Source: Sipunculus nudus (Eukaryota > Annelida > Sipuncula > Golfingiida > Sipunculidae). Taken from it: DNA of 64,000 nt. The stretch's first letter is position 1; every line of letters starts with the position of its first letter. Shown piece by piece: positions 36,061 through 48,531 of this stretch. Location of the stretch: positions 62,090,370 to 62,154,369 of the forward strand of contig CM049307.1 of assembly GCA_026874595.1 (NCBI GenBank), read 5' to 3'. The position numbers and the translations under genes were made by a program. The notes beneath the pieces are model-generated. The model searched no databases. It was given only the letters and a program-made list of their open reading frames with translations, and had not been told where the DNA came from.

Positions 36061-36487
36061 TACCAAATGGGTTAGACAACAGTTCAAATGTGGCCGTGTA
36101 ATGAGTATATTCAGAGAAGCATATATAAATATGTTATATATAATATGTATATATTTTAAGATTATATATATATAAGTAATGTATAAAGTAACACAACACA
36201 TACACTATATCCATGCATATCTACATTTACACAAATTTTAATTACTGTGAATTCGCTGCTCTAACTCATGCATCGGATTTTTTTAGAGGCGGGCATTTTC
36301 CTTCTGTTCAAACATTTCATGTGCGGTATATGCAATTTCAGAAAAAGTCTTAGGGCAGTGTATGTTTTTTTCGCCTTAACTTGTTTAATTATATTCATGA
36401 AAAAAGTGGAATTTACGCAAAACTGGACTCGGAGATTAATTTGTAACAAACACGTGTAAACTCGTCTGTGGAATATGTAATCTCATT

Positions 36488-38615
36488 TTAAAAAAGATGT
36501 CTTGCATACTTGCCACTCCGCTTTGCAAATTATTTAATAAGTCATTGTTAACCGGAAAATATCCTTCTACATGGAAAACAGCTAATGTTATTCCCGTATT
36601 TAAAAAAGGAGACCGTTCCAGAATCCAAAATTATAGACCCATTTCGCTGTTGAATAATGTATCTAAAATATTCGAGAGGTTAGTCTATAATAAATGTTAT
36701 GAATACTTCACTCGGCACAAAGTACTTATACCAATAAATTCTGCATACAAGAAAAATGATAGTCCATTGTACCAGCTGATTGAACTTGTTAATATTATAT
36801 ATAGGGGATTTGATGAAGGTATGGACACAAGATTAATCTGCCTCGATGTATCCAAGGCCTTTGACAAGGTGTGGCACAGGGGCCTCCTCTTTAAATTGCA
36901 GCAAATGGGCATTTCAGGACAAATTCTGAAATGGTTCGGGTCCTATCTACACGATCGATCACAGAGAGTTCTACTCCAGGGCCACAGATCAAACACTGTT
37001 CATATACAAGCAGGAGTTCCACAGGGCTCTATTCTCGGGCCGCTATTGTATTTAGTTTATGTTAATGATATATCTTATGGTATCACAAACACTATACGTA
37101 TGTACGCTGACGATACTTGCTTGTACACCCAGATTAAATCACCTGTGGCCTCGGCCCAATCTCTAAATAGTGACCTATTAAAATTAGAGGAATGGTCTTC
37201 ACAATGGCACATTACATTCAATAGTACTAAGTCAAAAGTCATAACATTTTCAAGGAAATATCAAGAACAATCTCATCCCGCCCTTATATTAAATCAAACT
37301 GTTATATCTGAGGTAGAACAGTTATCTCATCTAGGAATACTGCTTTCTCAAGACTTGAGCTGGGGTGACCATATTCGGCATCTTTGTACTAAAGCATCAA
37401 GACGAATAGGAATGCTTCAAAAATTCAAGTTCATTTTATCTAAAAAAGTCCTAGATAGACTGTATAAATCAATGGTGATTTCTGTCCTCGAATATGGGGA
37501 TATACTATTTAACAATTGTTCTGTAGTACAGGCGAACAATCTAGAAAGTGTTCAGCGCAAAGGCATGCTACTGTGCACTGGCGCAACAAGATGGTGCAGC
37601 AGCACACAACTGTTAAACGAGCTTGGTTGGCCTACATTGTCTGTACGTAGGAAAGTAAAAATTGTCACGACTTTCTATAAAATAATAAAGAACCTGGGTC
37701 CTCCTTATCTGATAAAGACATTATCCGGTTATAAATGCAAACAAGGCTCGTATAACCTAAGAAATGCCAGCGAGTACAGAGTACCAGTATTCAGACTCCA
37801 TGCCGGACAACATTCATTTATTCCTACGGCAGTTAAAATTTGGAATTTCTTACCAGAAAAGGTGAGAGCAATTACTTCTACCACTGCATTTAAAAACGCA
37901 CTGTGCGATATGTTTTATCCAAAAAAGCCCCCAAATTATTTCTTCAGTGGTATACGACGTGATAATATCCTACACACGCGGTTACGCACTGACTGCAGCA
38001 CCCTAAACAGTACTCTGTTTAAGGTCAACTTAACTGAAAAGCCAACTTGTGAATGTGATCTCGCCGACGAAACTGTTGTTCATTATTTCTTGGACTGCCC
38101 ACTTTATATTGAACAGAGACACACACTTCTTGCTAGTTTGCAGGAATTTTGCTGTTTTGCATTGCCACATATAAATGAAAATTATTCTAGGAAAACTAAG
38201 TTAGAAATAGTTAGAATTTTACTTTGTGGCAGTAGCTCCCTGACTACTACAGATAATTTTAAACTCTTTAGTCACGTATACAGATACATAAGGAACACAA
38301 AACGATTTTGATTTTGATAGTAATTTCATTTAAACTGTCTGATACTTTAATGGATCTGATGTAACTATGTAATAGGCACTTTTGTATATGGAGTATGTGT
38401 GTGTGTGTTTTTTTTTTATTTTTGTTTTATTTTTTTTAACGTATATGTTTGTTTACACTATGTTAGTGTTACTATGTTAACTTGTCATCACCATGTATTT
38501 GTACTGAATCTTTGTTTGTATATATGTTTCCCAGGAAAACATTTGCATTAGCCTAACGGCTATTTTTGTAATCCTGGTTAAATAAATATGTTTAAACAAA
38601 AAAAAAAAAAAAAAA
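36488..38615 (+). mobile_element. 5'-truncated non-LTR retrotransposon with poly(A)
   Basis: Contains one long reverse-transcriptase frame (36497-38311), a 3' UTR with AATAAA-like sequence (38579-38586) and an A18 tail at 38598-38615. The endonuclease part that precedes RT in such elements is absent, so the copy was truncated during insertion. I could not identify target-site duplications. Motifs fit the Jockey/CR1/L2 branch; the exact clade was not determined. Confidence 0.88.
36497..38311 (+). CDS. Reverse transcriptase ORF, non-LTR retrotransposon (N-terminally truncated)
   Basis: The 604-residue frame is uninterrupted. RT motifs in order: NYRPISLLNNVSKIFE (about 45-60), LICLDVSKAFDKVWH (113-127, catalytic Asp117), GVPQGSILGPLLYLVY (173-188) and YADD (203-206). 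The thumb follows (HLGILLSQDLSWGDHI). Near the C-terminus a Cys/His cluster C518-x-C520-x8-H529-x4-C534 is typical of Jockey/CR1-type ORF2 tails. It normally copies its own RNA at a nicked target. It lacks the apurinic-like endonuclease domain, so this copy is not autonomous. The start ATG is only the first Met after the truncation point. The open frame suggests a young insertion. Confidence 0.93.
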   Translation: MSCILATPLCKLFNKSLLTGKYPSTWKTANVIPVFKKGDRSRIQNYRPISLLNNVSKIFERLVYNKCYEYFTRHKVLIPINSAYKKNDSPLYQLIELVNIIYRGFDEGMDTRLICLDVSKAFDKVWHRGLLFKLQQMGISGQILKWFGSYLHDRSQRVLLQGHRSNTVHIQAGVPQGSILGPLLYLVYVNDISYGITNTIRMYADDTCLYTQIKSPVASAQSLNSDLLKLEEWSSQWHITFNSTKSKVITFSRKYQEQSHPALILNQTVISEVEQLSHLGILLSQDLSWGDHIRHLCTKASRRIGMLQKFKFILSKKVLDRLYKSMVISVLEYGDILFNNCSVVQANNLESVQRKGMLLCTGATRWCSSTQLLNELGWPTLSVRRKVKIVTTFYKIIKNLGPPYLIKTLSGYKCKQGSYNLRNASEYRVPVFRLHAGQHSFIPTAVKIWNFLPEKVRAITSTTAFKNALCDMFYPKKPPNYFFSGIRRDNILHTRLRTDCSTLNSTLFKVNLTEKPTCECDLADETVVHYFLDCPLYIEQRHTLLASLQEFCCFALPHINENYSRKTKLEIVRILLCGSSSLTTTDNFKLFSHVYRYIRNTKRF

Positions 38616-41600
38616 TTCTCTGTAAAGAGAAAGGAATAGAAATATGAAAATGCACGCAATAACCCTGAAGGTACGTATACCAGAGCAGCTCCCGTTGATT
38701 ATCTGGCCTGTTTTGGCTACAAGGTTGTCTGTATACGATTAGCCGTGCAGTGCACGTGGCCGGAGATCTCGTGTCTTGTGGCCTTGTCTGTAAGCAAGGT
38801 ACATAAATGCGTTGCCCACGTGCCAACTAATTTTACATACCGGGCCACGGTTCATTTGAAAAGAACAGTGATTGCAAGACCATCAACAATCATGTTCGTT
38901 TCAAACCTATTATACACAGAATTTACATAAATATGACGATTGTAAATTATATGTATAATATATATATATATATTGTAACTTTAAAATTGTCATTTTGTTC
39001 TTATGTATGATCTTGAAATGACGTAGAGGATATTGAATGGCAGCAAGTGAAACGTGTATCAATAGGAGAAATACAGGAAGCAAATCAATAAGAGGTTTGG
39101 GAAAACATAAGCCTATTTATCATCATCCGTATATTTAATGTTCAACATTGTTAAGTTAAGTATAGTTTACGAGAATTGTTAAGGTCACGTGAGATGTTGG
39201 GAGATACACCCCCATTTCCAGATAAGTCAACAGAATTAATTTTAGAGGAAGTATTTATTTATACCAGCAATTTGTTCTCCTGACGTTTATATAACTAATC
39301 CTCATTTCTCTTTATTTCCTTAACACATTCCTGGTTGCGCCCTGCGCCGTTCCTTGGTTCAGATGTTAATATAAAAGGTGTCGGCGTTTCAATCCAAGTC
39401 TGACCTGACTTATTTTTACCGTCTGCCCATTTTTGTCTCTGCCAGGAGGGTATATGCGTTTATCATCGTTCGTGTGTGTTTGCTTTTGTGTGCGAGTTTA
39501 TGCGTTTGTTCACATCATAACGCACGCAGTCATAAACGGAAGCTTCATGAAATTTTCAGTTCATTTCGGGAGTGAGCCAATGAAGAATCGATAAGATTTT
39601 GGTTTGGATCCGGCGCATGATCCGGATCCAGGATCGTCATTAAACAATATTCCGAAATGCACAGGCACTTATGCACGAATGTTTTGGAGCATCGCATAAT
39701 ATGCCCCCCCCCCCCCCCCAACACACACATTTGGCGGAGGCTTTTATTCCATAGAAAGCATATTTCTAGTTTTTTATGTTTTTTTATATTAAGAGGGATC
39801 TGGATGATGCTTTCTTTGATCCTTAAGGGTTTGAAATATTCAAGATGGCCACTATAAAAATGTCACAAAATATAAAATAATATAATGAAAATGCGATCAT
39901 CGTGTCTTTACAAGAAACTGATTTACTGAACTTTTTCAACATGTATAGGAAAAGTATCCTGTTATCGTGGCCATTTTGGACATTTTGGCATATTATCAAA
40001 GATTTGTCATTCCTTGTGAATGGACACTTTACACATTCAATCGATATGAGTTAATTACAGCATGTTTAAACCATTTACTGGAGACCTCTGAAGGATGCAA
40101 GAATTGCATCATCCTTTTTGGATTTGGAACCCTCAAAATTGTAAAAAGCTTAAAAGAAATGTTGGTCAGACAGTAAAATAAGGTTTTGTATACAAAAGAT
40201 AACTTAAGCCTTGCAATTTGTCCTGAATAATTCATATGTTAAATGAATTTGCGTACAAAACATAGCATATATAAATAAGCTTTTCCCGATTAAAAATACG
40301 CTCAGGGGAGAAAGAGCCAAAGATATATATTCATTGTATACATGCCCCCCCCCACGTATATAGGAAAGATGCATATAGAATTCCTTAAGTAAAAGACTTT
40401 CAACCATGCATGGGCCTTGTTTCAGTGGGATATTGAGGAACATGTCCGCCTAATTTTGTTTAGGTGTGTGGGGGGGGGGGGGGGACAATCCTTTTCCCCC
40501 TTTCATGTTTAAGGGGAATAAAACATAATTTTCTTTAAAAAATTCAAGATAATCGTGTTATCTTCTTTGTAATCGTTCAGTTAGTCGTCTCATATTGAGA
40601 AATTCAGGATTTGTTATGCCCCAATCACCTCACTGAATCGTCACAAATGTTACATTAGTATGTTGCTTATTGTTTGTAAATGAGGGTGATTTGATTAAAT
40701 GAACATATCTATTGTTCCGTATAACTGGAAAACATGTTCTATTTTATTTGTTATGGGAGTGAACAAAATATGTCATTCGGGGAGGGGGGGGGGGGGTGTC
40801 TAGCGGAGTTTAGAGCGGCGATCCTTACTGTGATGTAGGACTCTAGTCCGGACTTTGACTCGAGTCCACTTAATTTTGGGCATGGACTTGGACTCGAATG
40901 GCCTGGACTATAAGACTTGCACTCGGACTCGGGAAGTGTGGACTTGAATACATCAATGGATCTTTATTTCAGGGACTTCTCTGGTTAGCCTTCTCACATT
41001 TCCTCAGCAAACATAGCCTAAGCTTACAAAAATAAAACAAAGTAACAGAATGGTCGAAGAAATTCAGGTTATTACCTGACCATTTCAAATAAACGTGGTT
41101 ATTTAGTCTGTGATGGGAACAAAACTGTAAATGTTAGAACTGCGCTTATCTAGAATTACAACTGCACATTTCCACTTATACAACTGCACCTAATTTTTTC
41201 TGACATACTATGACCCATTTCATTACTAATTCATTAATTTATTACCAGAGCGCCGATTTGTATAGATAAAAAGTAGAATGTCCGGCCTCCAGGACAAGTG
41301 GAATTTATTTTTTGTAAGAGCCAATATATTTTAGCTTGATCCAGGCACGGGAGTCTGGATCCCTATAAAAGCTCTGTTAACCAGCTGTCTATTAAGTTAA
41401 TACCGATAACAAATATAAAAATTTAACCTTAATCGTTGTTGTTGTTAACCTTTCTTCTCTTCGTCAAAGCGAATAGCGACCACAATAGCGACCCCCACAT
41501 GGCTGAGGCTTGCATTCCTTAGAATGCAGATGTCTAGTTTGATAAATGGTATAATTTGCTTGAAGTATGTGTGATCGGAATTGCTTCAGCACGATTAAAT

Positions 41601-41846
41601 TATACTGAACACACACTAGCTGATACCTGCGCCATGAGGTTATGTTTTCATCCGAATTTGGATGTTTGTCTGTCTGTGTGTCAGCAATGTCACCCAAAAT
41701 CTTCTCAAACAATTTATTTTCAGGGGGGGGGGGGCTCTCAAAGGGGGGGGGGGGTGACAGCCATGGGGGGGTGGGGTAATCAAAGTTTGGACAAAACAAA
41801 CGTGTTTATACACCTTTGGTTGTCTTTGAGACACATTTCAAATATA
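38616..41846. other. Intergenic, repeats and poly(G/C) tracts
   Basis: No gene recognised. C or G runs at 39704-39719, 40346-40353, 40468-40484, 40784-40796, 41724-41733 and 41744-41753. The 40837-40950 stretch is a GACTCGAGTCC-type repeat (listed apart). Confidence 0.5.
40837..40950. repeat. Degenerate GACTCGAGTCC repeat
   Basis: Alternating ggact, ctcgag and tccg words (ggactctagtccggacttt, gactcgagtcc, ggacttggactcgaatgg, cactcggactcggg) form imperfect palindromes on a 6-12 base rhythm. It lies 40 bases after a poly(G) run at 40784-40796. Non-coding. Confidence 0.6.
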
Positions 41847-42904
41847 CAGTGAAACCTCGTTGTGTCGAACTCGGTTTTGTCGAATCCCCGCATGTGTCGA
41901 AGTCGAATGAAGGGTCCCTGCAAAAAACAGTTAAAACATTACTAATTTAACTCCGCTAGTGTCGAAGTCGGATGTGTCGAAAACCCTGATGTGTCGAGGT
42001 GTTTTGCTGGTCCCCAGCCAATATTTCTATCGCTTAACTCGAAGTCAGGTTTGGATAACAGTTGTGCACCGCCCGTTAATCATGATTGGGCCATGATGAC
42101 CAGTCATAATTAATTAATACCGACAAGGCTCTCAATTATCAAGCACGAAGGGTCTGTCGGTCGACTCAAGGTCATGCCGCTTTTTAATATTTTGACAACA
42201 GTTGTGCACGGTCCAACAACCATACCTACGGCCGCGATGACCAGTTACATAATTAATACCTGCAAGGATCTTACTCAACAAGCGCGACGGCTTACATACC
42301 TAGTCCGTTGTTTACCTATTTGGCAAAAAGTCCCTCAAGATCATGCATTTCTTCTCTCTCCGACAAAGCATTAATGAGAAGTTTTGATCACCAAACATAA
42401 TCCAATCCTTCCCTTTGATGTGTCTAGGATAAACATACAGGACTCTATATAAAGGGAGGAAGATGAAATCAGAATGACTCTTATTTACCATACAGTACGA
42501 TATACTGTATTACTGCATCACATTTATATTGTTCGTGTCCTGGTTGCTATGGCGTCGCGGCCTGCTTAGCGAAAGCTTGATGTAAAGACTATAAAAACCT
42601 CGTTAAATCTCTCTCTCTCTCTCTCCACACACACTATTTTTCTGTTTCAAATTAAAAAATTATGACGCTAAAAGATATCGTCTCAACAAAATATTATCAA
42701 AAGATATAACAATAAGAAATCTAAAGGATTCATGCAATAATTTATGACAACTATACAATATAGGCCCTATACATGAGCAGTATTTATCGATAATAATCAC
42801 GGCTCAAGAAGGTTAAACATAATGAACATCGATTGTCTCGAACTCCAGTTGTGTCGAAGTAAATTCACCAGTCCCTTCGACTTCGACACAAGGAGGTTTA
42901 ACTG
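41847..42904. mobile_element. Pogo/Tigger-like non-autonomous element, 1.06 kb
   Basis: The left end CAGTGAAACCTCGTTGTGTC and right end ending cacaaggaggtttaactg are imperfect inverted repeats flanked by TA on both sides (41845-41846, 42905-42906), as in pogo/Tigger elements. Sub-terminal tgtcgaa words repeat at both ends. The interior has two tandem copies (about 42055 and 42195) starting caacagttgtgcac. No intact transposase seen. Confidence 0.8.
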
Positions 42905-45262
42905 TATACCATTTAGTATAAGGTTTGAAAAAGTATATGTTAATTCTAATCCATAATAGATATAACATATTTCATAGTAAACTCATAAAGGTAACAACAG
43001 TCTATTATACTTTTTATCAATATATTTCATTTTTCATATATAATATATTCACTGAAAAGTGGGGAAGGAGGGTGATTACTTTGTCAACCTCGCCCCCCCC
43101 CCCCTCCTCCCCTTGCCAAAAAGTAGGAGTGATATATACCCCCCAATCCCCCCTACCGGTATATATACGCTCCTAGGTGGGACATTTGTAATAGTGACCT
43201 ATAGATTACCTACAAAATGGATTTACTGTTCTGTGGCTTTTGTACTAACCTTCCACAAAATTTCACCCGTATCTGTTCCGAACGTTTTGCGTTAAAATGC
43301 TAGCAGATAAACGGCCGGGAAAATATGTGTTCGTATCTGTGAAAAAATCCAGGCGATTTAAACCCCTGCTCCTCAAATATAAATCCCAACACGTTAAGGC
43401 AAAAAAAAGTTTAGTTTGTTGACCCGATCCTCCAAGCTTTACAAAAACTGTTAATGAATTTATTGAATACATTTTTTAACACAGCCCAGGCTCATGACGT
43501 CATACTTACAGGATTAATTCGCCTTAAAGCCACCTTCACGAGGGTCTGATTCTATATATATATACAAAACCAAAACAATATTGGCACGTGTCCAAATAAT
43601 TAGGGTTTTATATATCTTGACTCGTATCGGCCCCGTAGTGTTATATTCAGTTTTCTACAGTCATGGAATCCAGCTATGTTATATTTGGTAAAACCCGTTA
43701 GTATTCTGTTTATAGAAAAAGGCCAGAGATGTCAGGTCGATAACCCTTTAATTGGAAGAAGGATATCCGGCCCCGGATGTTAGGAAAGATAATTAGAAAG
43801 ATATATATATCATATTCATATCTCTGTTTTGCTTCTAAATAAAATGATGTGTAAGTTAGGTCTTTTAGCATGCAGTCTAACTAAAATTAATTTGTTACAA
43901 TTACAAACTGAAAAGCTATCGGATCGTTGCGGAGTACATATATATATGTGGATTATTTCTGTTCATATCATATTTTATAGAGTTTTCCCTAACAGTTATT
44001 ACAGTTTAGAAATCAGCAGAGTATAAACATAACGGTACATAACTGGCGGAGAGGCCATAGTTACATACTGAATTTTGATGGTATAGATTAAAACATGGAG
44101 TATACGCGATGTTACTTTGTCTTATAATGATGAAAACATATATACCATTTTCTACAACGAATATCCACCCACATCTATATAAATGTAATCTTATTTATTA
44201 ATTTCAGCTCAAAGTGTTTGACCAATTAATCGAAAAATTCGATAATCATACACAAAAGAAAAGAAGACAGACTGCAGACCCTCTTACTGCTGCCATCAAT
44301 TGTGAATGAAATGTTAAAAACATGTTAACATTTTTACCCTTATGCTCCCGAGGCAGCGAAAATCTTGCGCTTCTTAAGAAGCTACTGACTTTCCCGTTGT
44401 CTGGTTTGACCTTTCATGATACAATAAGACACCAGGGGGTGGGTCGTTGGCTGCTGAAAAATATTGTGCGTATGATAAGACTGCCCATAGCTTCAAGCGC
44501 CGCTTGATGAAGTTTTATAGTTACTCTTAGTAAAAAATAGTCGAATTTTAACTTCTCCCTCTGGGTTCTCGTATCATCGACCGATTCGATTATGACATTA
44601 CGACTATGTTAGCGTAGCCAGTTAGCCATGTATCCATCGCCAGCAAAACGGAAACCAGCCAGCGAGGTAATGTTGTTACATTTCGTTTGAATTGCAGCTC
44701 ACCGGCCGGGCATCCTATGTGCACAAGGACCTGTAAAAACCACGTGCCGGGCCATTCTCTCTGAGCTTATAGTGCCTATTCAAACGGTTGTCGGGGTGAT
44801 GAGCTGTCACTCAAAAAGATATGTAACAACTTTGGCTTCGTGTATTCCTTGGTTTGGCTGGTAAACCTTTTTGCTGACAACACGTTCTGATTTTTTGTAG
44901 ATTCCTTGTCGCATCAGTTGTGTGCCGCATATCGGGCATAGTTTAAACGCAGTCAAGAGGACCACAAATATTTATGGAATCAGTTTCTGGTCTGGCTCAT
45001 ATAACTCTTCAACCCCTAAAAAGATGTTGCCAACAGCATTTATATTTGTTTTTTTTTTTATTATTATTAATCATGTGACCATTTCAGCCACTCGTAGAGG
45101 TCGTGAATTCTAGCACCAGGTCTCATCTGATTGAGCCAAAATACAGTGCTCCTCTCTGATGTAGGGACTCAGGATACGAGGTCAAAACAAACAGCGCTTA
45201 CGATATAGGTAGTAGGCCTAGAGGTAAAGCGCTGTGTAAAGAGCGTATTTCAACCTGTGTAT

Positions 45263-45301
45263 CAGTGGCGTACTTAATGGGGGGGGGGGGGGGGGGGGGG
45301 G
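45263..45301. repeat. hAT-like end CAGTGGCGTACTTAA plus poly(G)
   Basis: CAGTGGCGTA at 45263 is the typical start of many hAT-family elements. It is directly followed by a G run of about 23 bases. The other end was not located. Confidence 0.5.
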
Positions 45302-46069
45302 CACATGGGGCGGCATTTCGGTGAATTTTTATAAAGAAGTGACATGAAGAGTTCTTAAAAAAATAAACATTTATAGACACAAATTTGACCTTTTTTAAAT
45401 GATGGGGCCAATTTAAATGTTTGGTGCGGTTTCTTTATTTGTTTTTGCTGTGTTACCCAATTTCAGTTATTTCAATAAATATAAACTGGACAATAGGATG
45501 AATTAAATGACCGGCGAAGTCTCTATAGGCAAGCTACGCAAGAAGAAATAAAGCAGTCTTATAATATCAAAAAACCATCAAGAATCTGATCAGTCATGGA
45601 AATGCGTGCATTTCAGGGTCTAACCAGGGAGAAACCCCGCCAGAAGACCAATGCCCCCTGCTAGGGAGGGTCGTCTCTCTTATGGAAAATGTTATGACGA
45701 TTTCTGTTGCTTTTTCCTTGGAATGTATAAAGAATTTCCATCCTTGAATTCACCAAAATATTATGATATTTAAAAAGCCCGAAACAACCTCAATGGCCTT
45801 TTTCAATGATTCTCCATATTCTTACAACAGTCTCGTTAAAATACAAACTTAAAATACACTAACCTGAACATATGGAATATAATATTCTACCTTAATTCCT
45901 GTTTTCATTTGATTTAACACTGGCTGTAGATTTTGATGTTAATATGACCTGATCTGCCACAACTGGGTCTAAACAGACACTGGAGAGTTAATATCCTATT
46001 TTTCTAATGAAAAAAAAAATGATCAATCTTATGTGATATATGTTTTTCCTTATCGAGCCCCTGTTCCAA

Positions 46070-46110
46070 CAGTGGCGGATCCAGAAATAAGTAAACATAG
46101 GGGGCGCCTA
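46070..46110. repeat. hAT-like end CAGTGGCGGATCCAG
   Basis: CAGTGGCGGATCCAG at 46070 with agggggcgcc downstream matches the usual start of short hAT-type elements. Partner end not located. Confidence 0.5.
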
Positions 46111-46201
46111 TAAACTGGGTAAGCGGTTAATGGGTATTAAGTAAAATATTCTTAATTTGTGCATGTATTTTTTCTTTGTCTTGTGTGTGTATATATTAAT
46201 A

Positions 46202-46252
<51 letters not shown>
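46202..46252. repeat. (ATT)n microsatellite
   Basis: Trinucleotide run of about 17 units. Confidence 0.95.
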
Positions 46253-47079
46253 CATAACCTGTTGTTATGACGAAAAGCCTCTCTCAGTACAGTAAAATTT
46301 GGATGCTATCACAATTAATGGAGCAAATCCCAGAGCTGTTCATTTATATCCTCAATTTATGAATAAGAAAATAATAAATGTGAATCTTATGTTATAATCT
46401 TATTTGCTAGTGAACAAAATTTTTTTATGAAAAAAAATTCTAAGAACGAATAACTGGGAAAATAAATTGATGAAATGAGAGATGTTACAGCTTAACGGCG
46501 GGGGGGGGGGGGGGGGTTGTGAATGCTGCAAGGATGTTTGTATTAAAATCTTTGACCCAGACCTATATATACTTGTAGGAGTTATTTTGTCTCTAGGATT
46601 GCAGATGTAATTGCATTTCATATATAAATCTATTATAATTATGTCCGGGGGAATAAATCCTCTCTGGCCGCTATGCCACACGTTCAATAAACGTATCAAG
46701 TATCAGTGTTACTTTTTAGAGTTCAAAACTGAAATACCACGGGCAGTTGTTGTATGTTGTATCACATCATTTCAAATAAATTATCTAATATAAAATATAT
46801 AATATATATTTCAGGAATATAATTATTTGAAATTTAATTAAATATTTTATTGAATATCAAATAATCATGAGTTCATAATTAACATTGCGCATGTTGAGTA
46901 CAGAAAAAGAATCACTTATTCTTAAATAAAATAGATTAATATATATAGCCTTGAATTAAAGCATTTTCCGGCTTCAAGGATATTGTAATGAAACAAAAAA
47001 AAAAATCACAGTTAATCCAAACATTGGATTTTTTATCTGAAAACATTAAACATGCCCTTGCACACCTAGAGCTGATAAA

Positions 47080-48110
47080 ATACCCTCACTCGTTTTGAAT
47101 AAAGACTTAAGTATAGGAGCCTTGCTTGCTGTAGCACCACGCATATCTAAGAGCTTCATTTGGTGTAGCTGCTGTCATATGTGATAACAAGAGGCGGAAT
47201 TATTGAAGTAAAAATGTATTTAGATCCGTTGAGAACTGAATAACATGCAGTCACCAAATGAAATTTTACCATGTTGAGTTTAAATAAATCATAAATCTTA
47301 CGTGTACAAGAAAATTAAGTTACAACATTATATGTGTACATCACGCAGTATGTTTATTTCTATAGTTATAATTTATTGTCATCTGTGTACTTCATAACGA
47401 AATATACTTGTTTGAAGTCAGAGCGATCTTTTGATTTGCAGGAGCAAAGAGGTGATTTCAATTAATGTGTCGCGAAAAATTCCCTGTTATAGAATTCATC
47501 CATATAATAGCGTTTTTGTCAAATAAAGCCTATGTTATTTAAACTTGTAAGTTTGACGTGATATGTTTTAATGCATTTCAAAGCTAGTATTGTGGTGCAT
47601 TGTTATAGAGGAGTGGCTATTTCCGCGAATTCCTCGGGCGGCATAAAGGATATAGGAACGCCGCAGGAAAGGACCGCGTATAGCCATGGTTATAGGCCTA
47701 TATAGGCTGTTTACTGGAATCACAGGCCAAGGGAACACGTGTTCCATAGATGCGTGCCAGGATCATTCATTCCTGCACAACGACTGAAGACTTTGTATGT
47801 GATTAGTGATAATTTAATAGGTTAAGTCATCCTAATTGACATTTACATAAGATATATTCTTATCTTTCACGTGCTCCATGGATGCGTGCCAGAATCATGC
47901 ATTCCTGTACAGCGACTTAGATCTTGTATGTGATTATAGTGATGATTTAATACTTAAAGTTCTTATCTTTCAAAGTTAAGTGAAGTTGTTGAGACGGGAA
48001 ACAACCCTTCCGGATTACTGTCACTAATCACGCGGAAGCCATAGTTGGTATATATATCTATCTCTTCCTGTCAACGGCGGTTAAAGTAACTTAAAAAAGT
48101 AATAACATAA
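47080..48110. repeat. R block, copy 0 of the segmental duplication
   Basis: From about 47330 to 48090 it matches 53290-53770 and 62455-63045 in order: gagcgat, gaattcatc, gggcggcata, actggaatcac, ggccaaggga and gatgcgtgccag. It also holds an internal partial duplicate (catggatgcgtgccagaatcatgcattcctg at about 47877). The upstream part, 47085-47290, matches the other copies only in reverse complement. Directly after, ctcttcctgtcaacggcggtt leads into spacer S without the reverse-transcriptase block. Confidence 0.75.
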
Positions 48111-48238
48111 ATAAGAATTGAATCCATAGGAAGTTCGTCTGAGATAAAATTGAGAGATATTTCAACCAAATATTGCGTGCACCTTTGTTCCTTCCCATGT
48201 TACGTATATAGTCGTATGTAACGTATAAAGTCTCTATA

Positions 48239-48241
<3 letters not shown>

Positions 48242-48300
<59 letters not shown>
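48242..48300. repeat. (TA)n microsatellite
   Basis: Pure TA run left of the pogo MITE; its partner run at 48477-48529 lies on the right, so the MITE probably split one tract. Confidence 0.9.
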
Positions 48301-48303
<3 letters not shown>

Positions 48304-48475
48304 TGAAACCTCGTTGTGTCGAACTCACTTAAGTCGATAACCCCGCTCATATGGAAGTTACGGACTCGATATTCCGGTCAACTCTAGTTAAATTATAACA
48401 AAAAAAAACCCGCTTGTGTCGAACCTCGGATGTGTCGAAGTTTTCTGAGGATCCCTTCGACACAACGAGGTTTCA

Positions 48476-48478
<3 letters not shown>
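48301..48478. mobile_element. 178-bp pogo-type MITE between (TA)n tracts
   Basis: CAGTGAAACCTCGTTGTGTC at the left and its reverse complement with one terminal difference at the right (gacacaacgaggtttcactc), flanked by TA runs on both sides (48242-48300, 48477-48529). Same ends as the 1.06-kb element at 41847. It is absent from spacer copy 2. Confidence 0.85.

Positions 48479-48531
<53 letters not shown>

Larger units (their letters stand above)
42907..47080. other. Intergenic, hAT-like ends and simple repeats
   Basis: No gene recognised. Contains C/G runs (43092-43103, 45279-45301, 46500-46516), CAGTGGCG-type ends at 45263 and 46070 and an (ATT)n repeat at 46202-46252. Confidence 0.5.
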
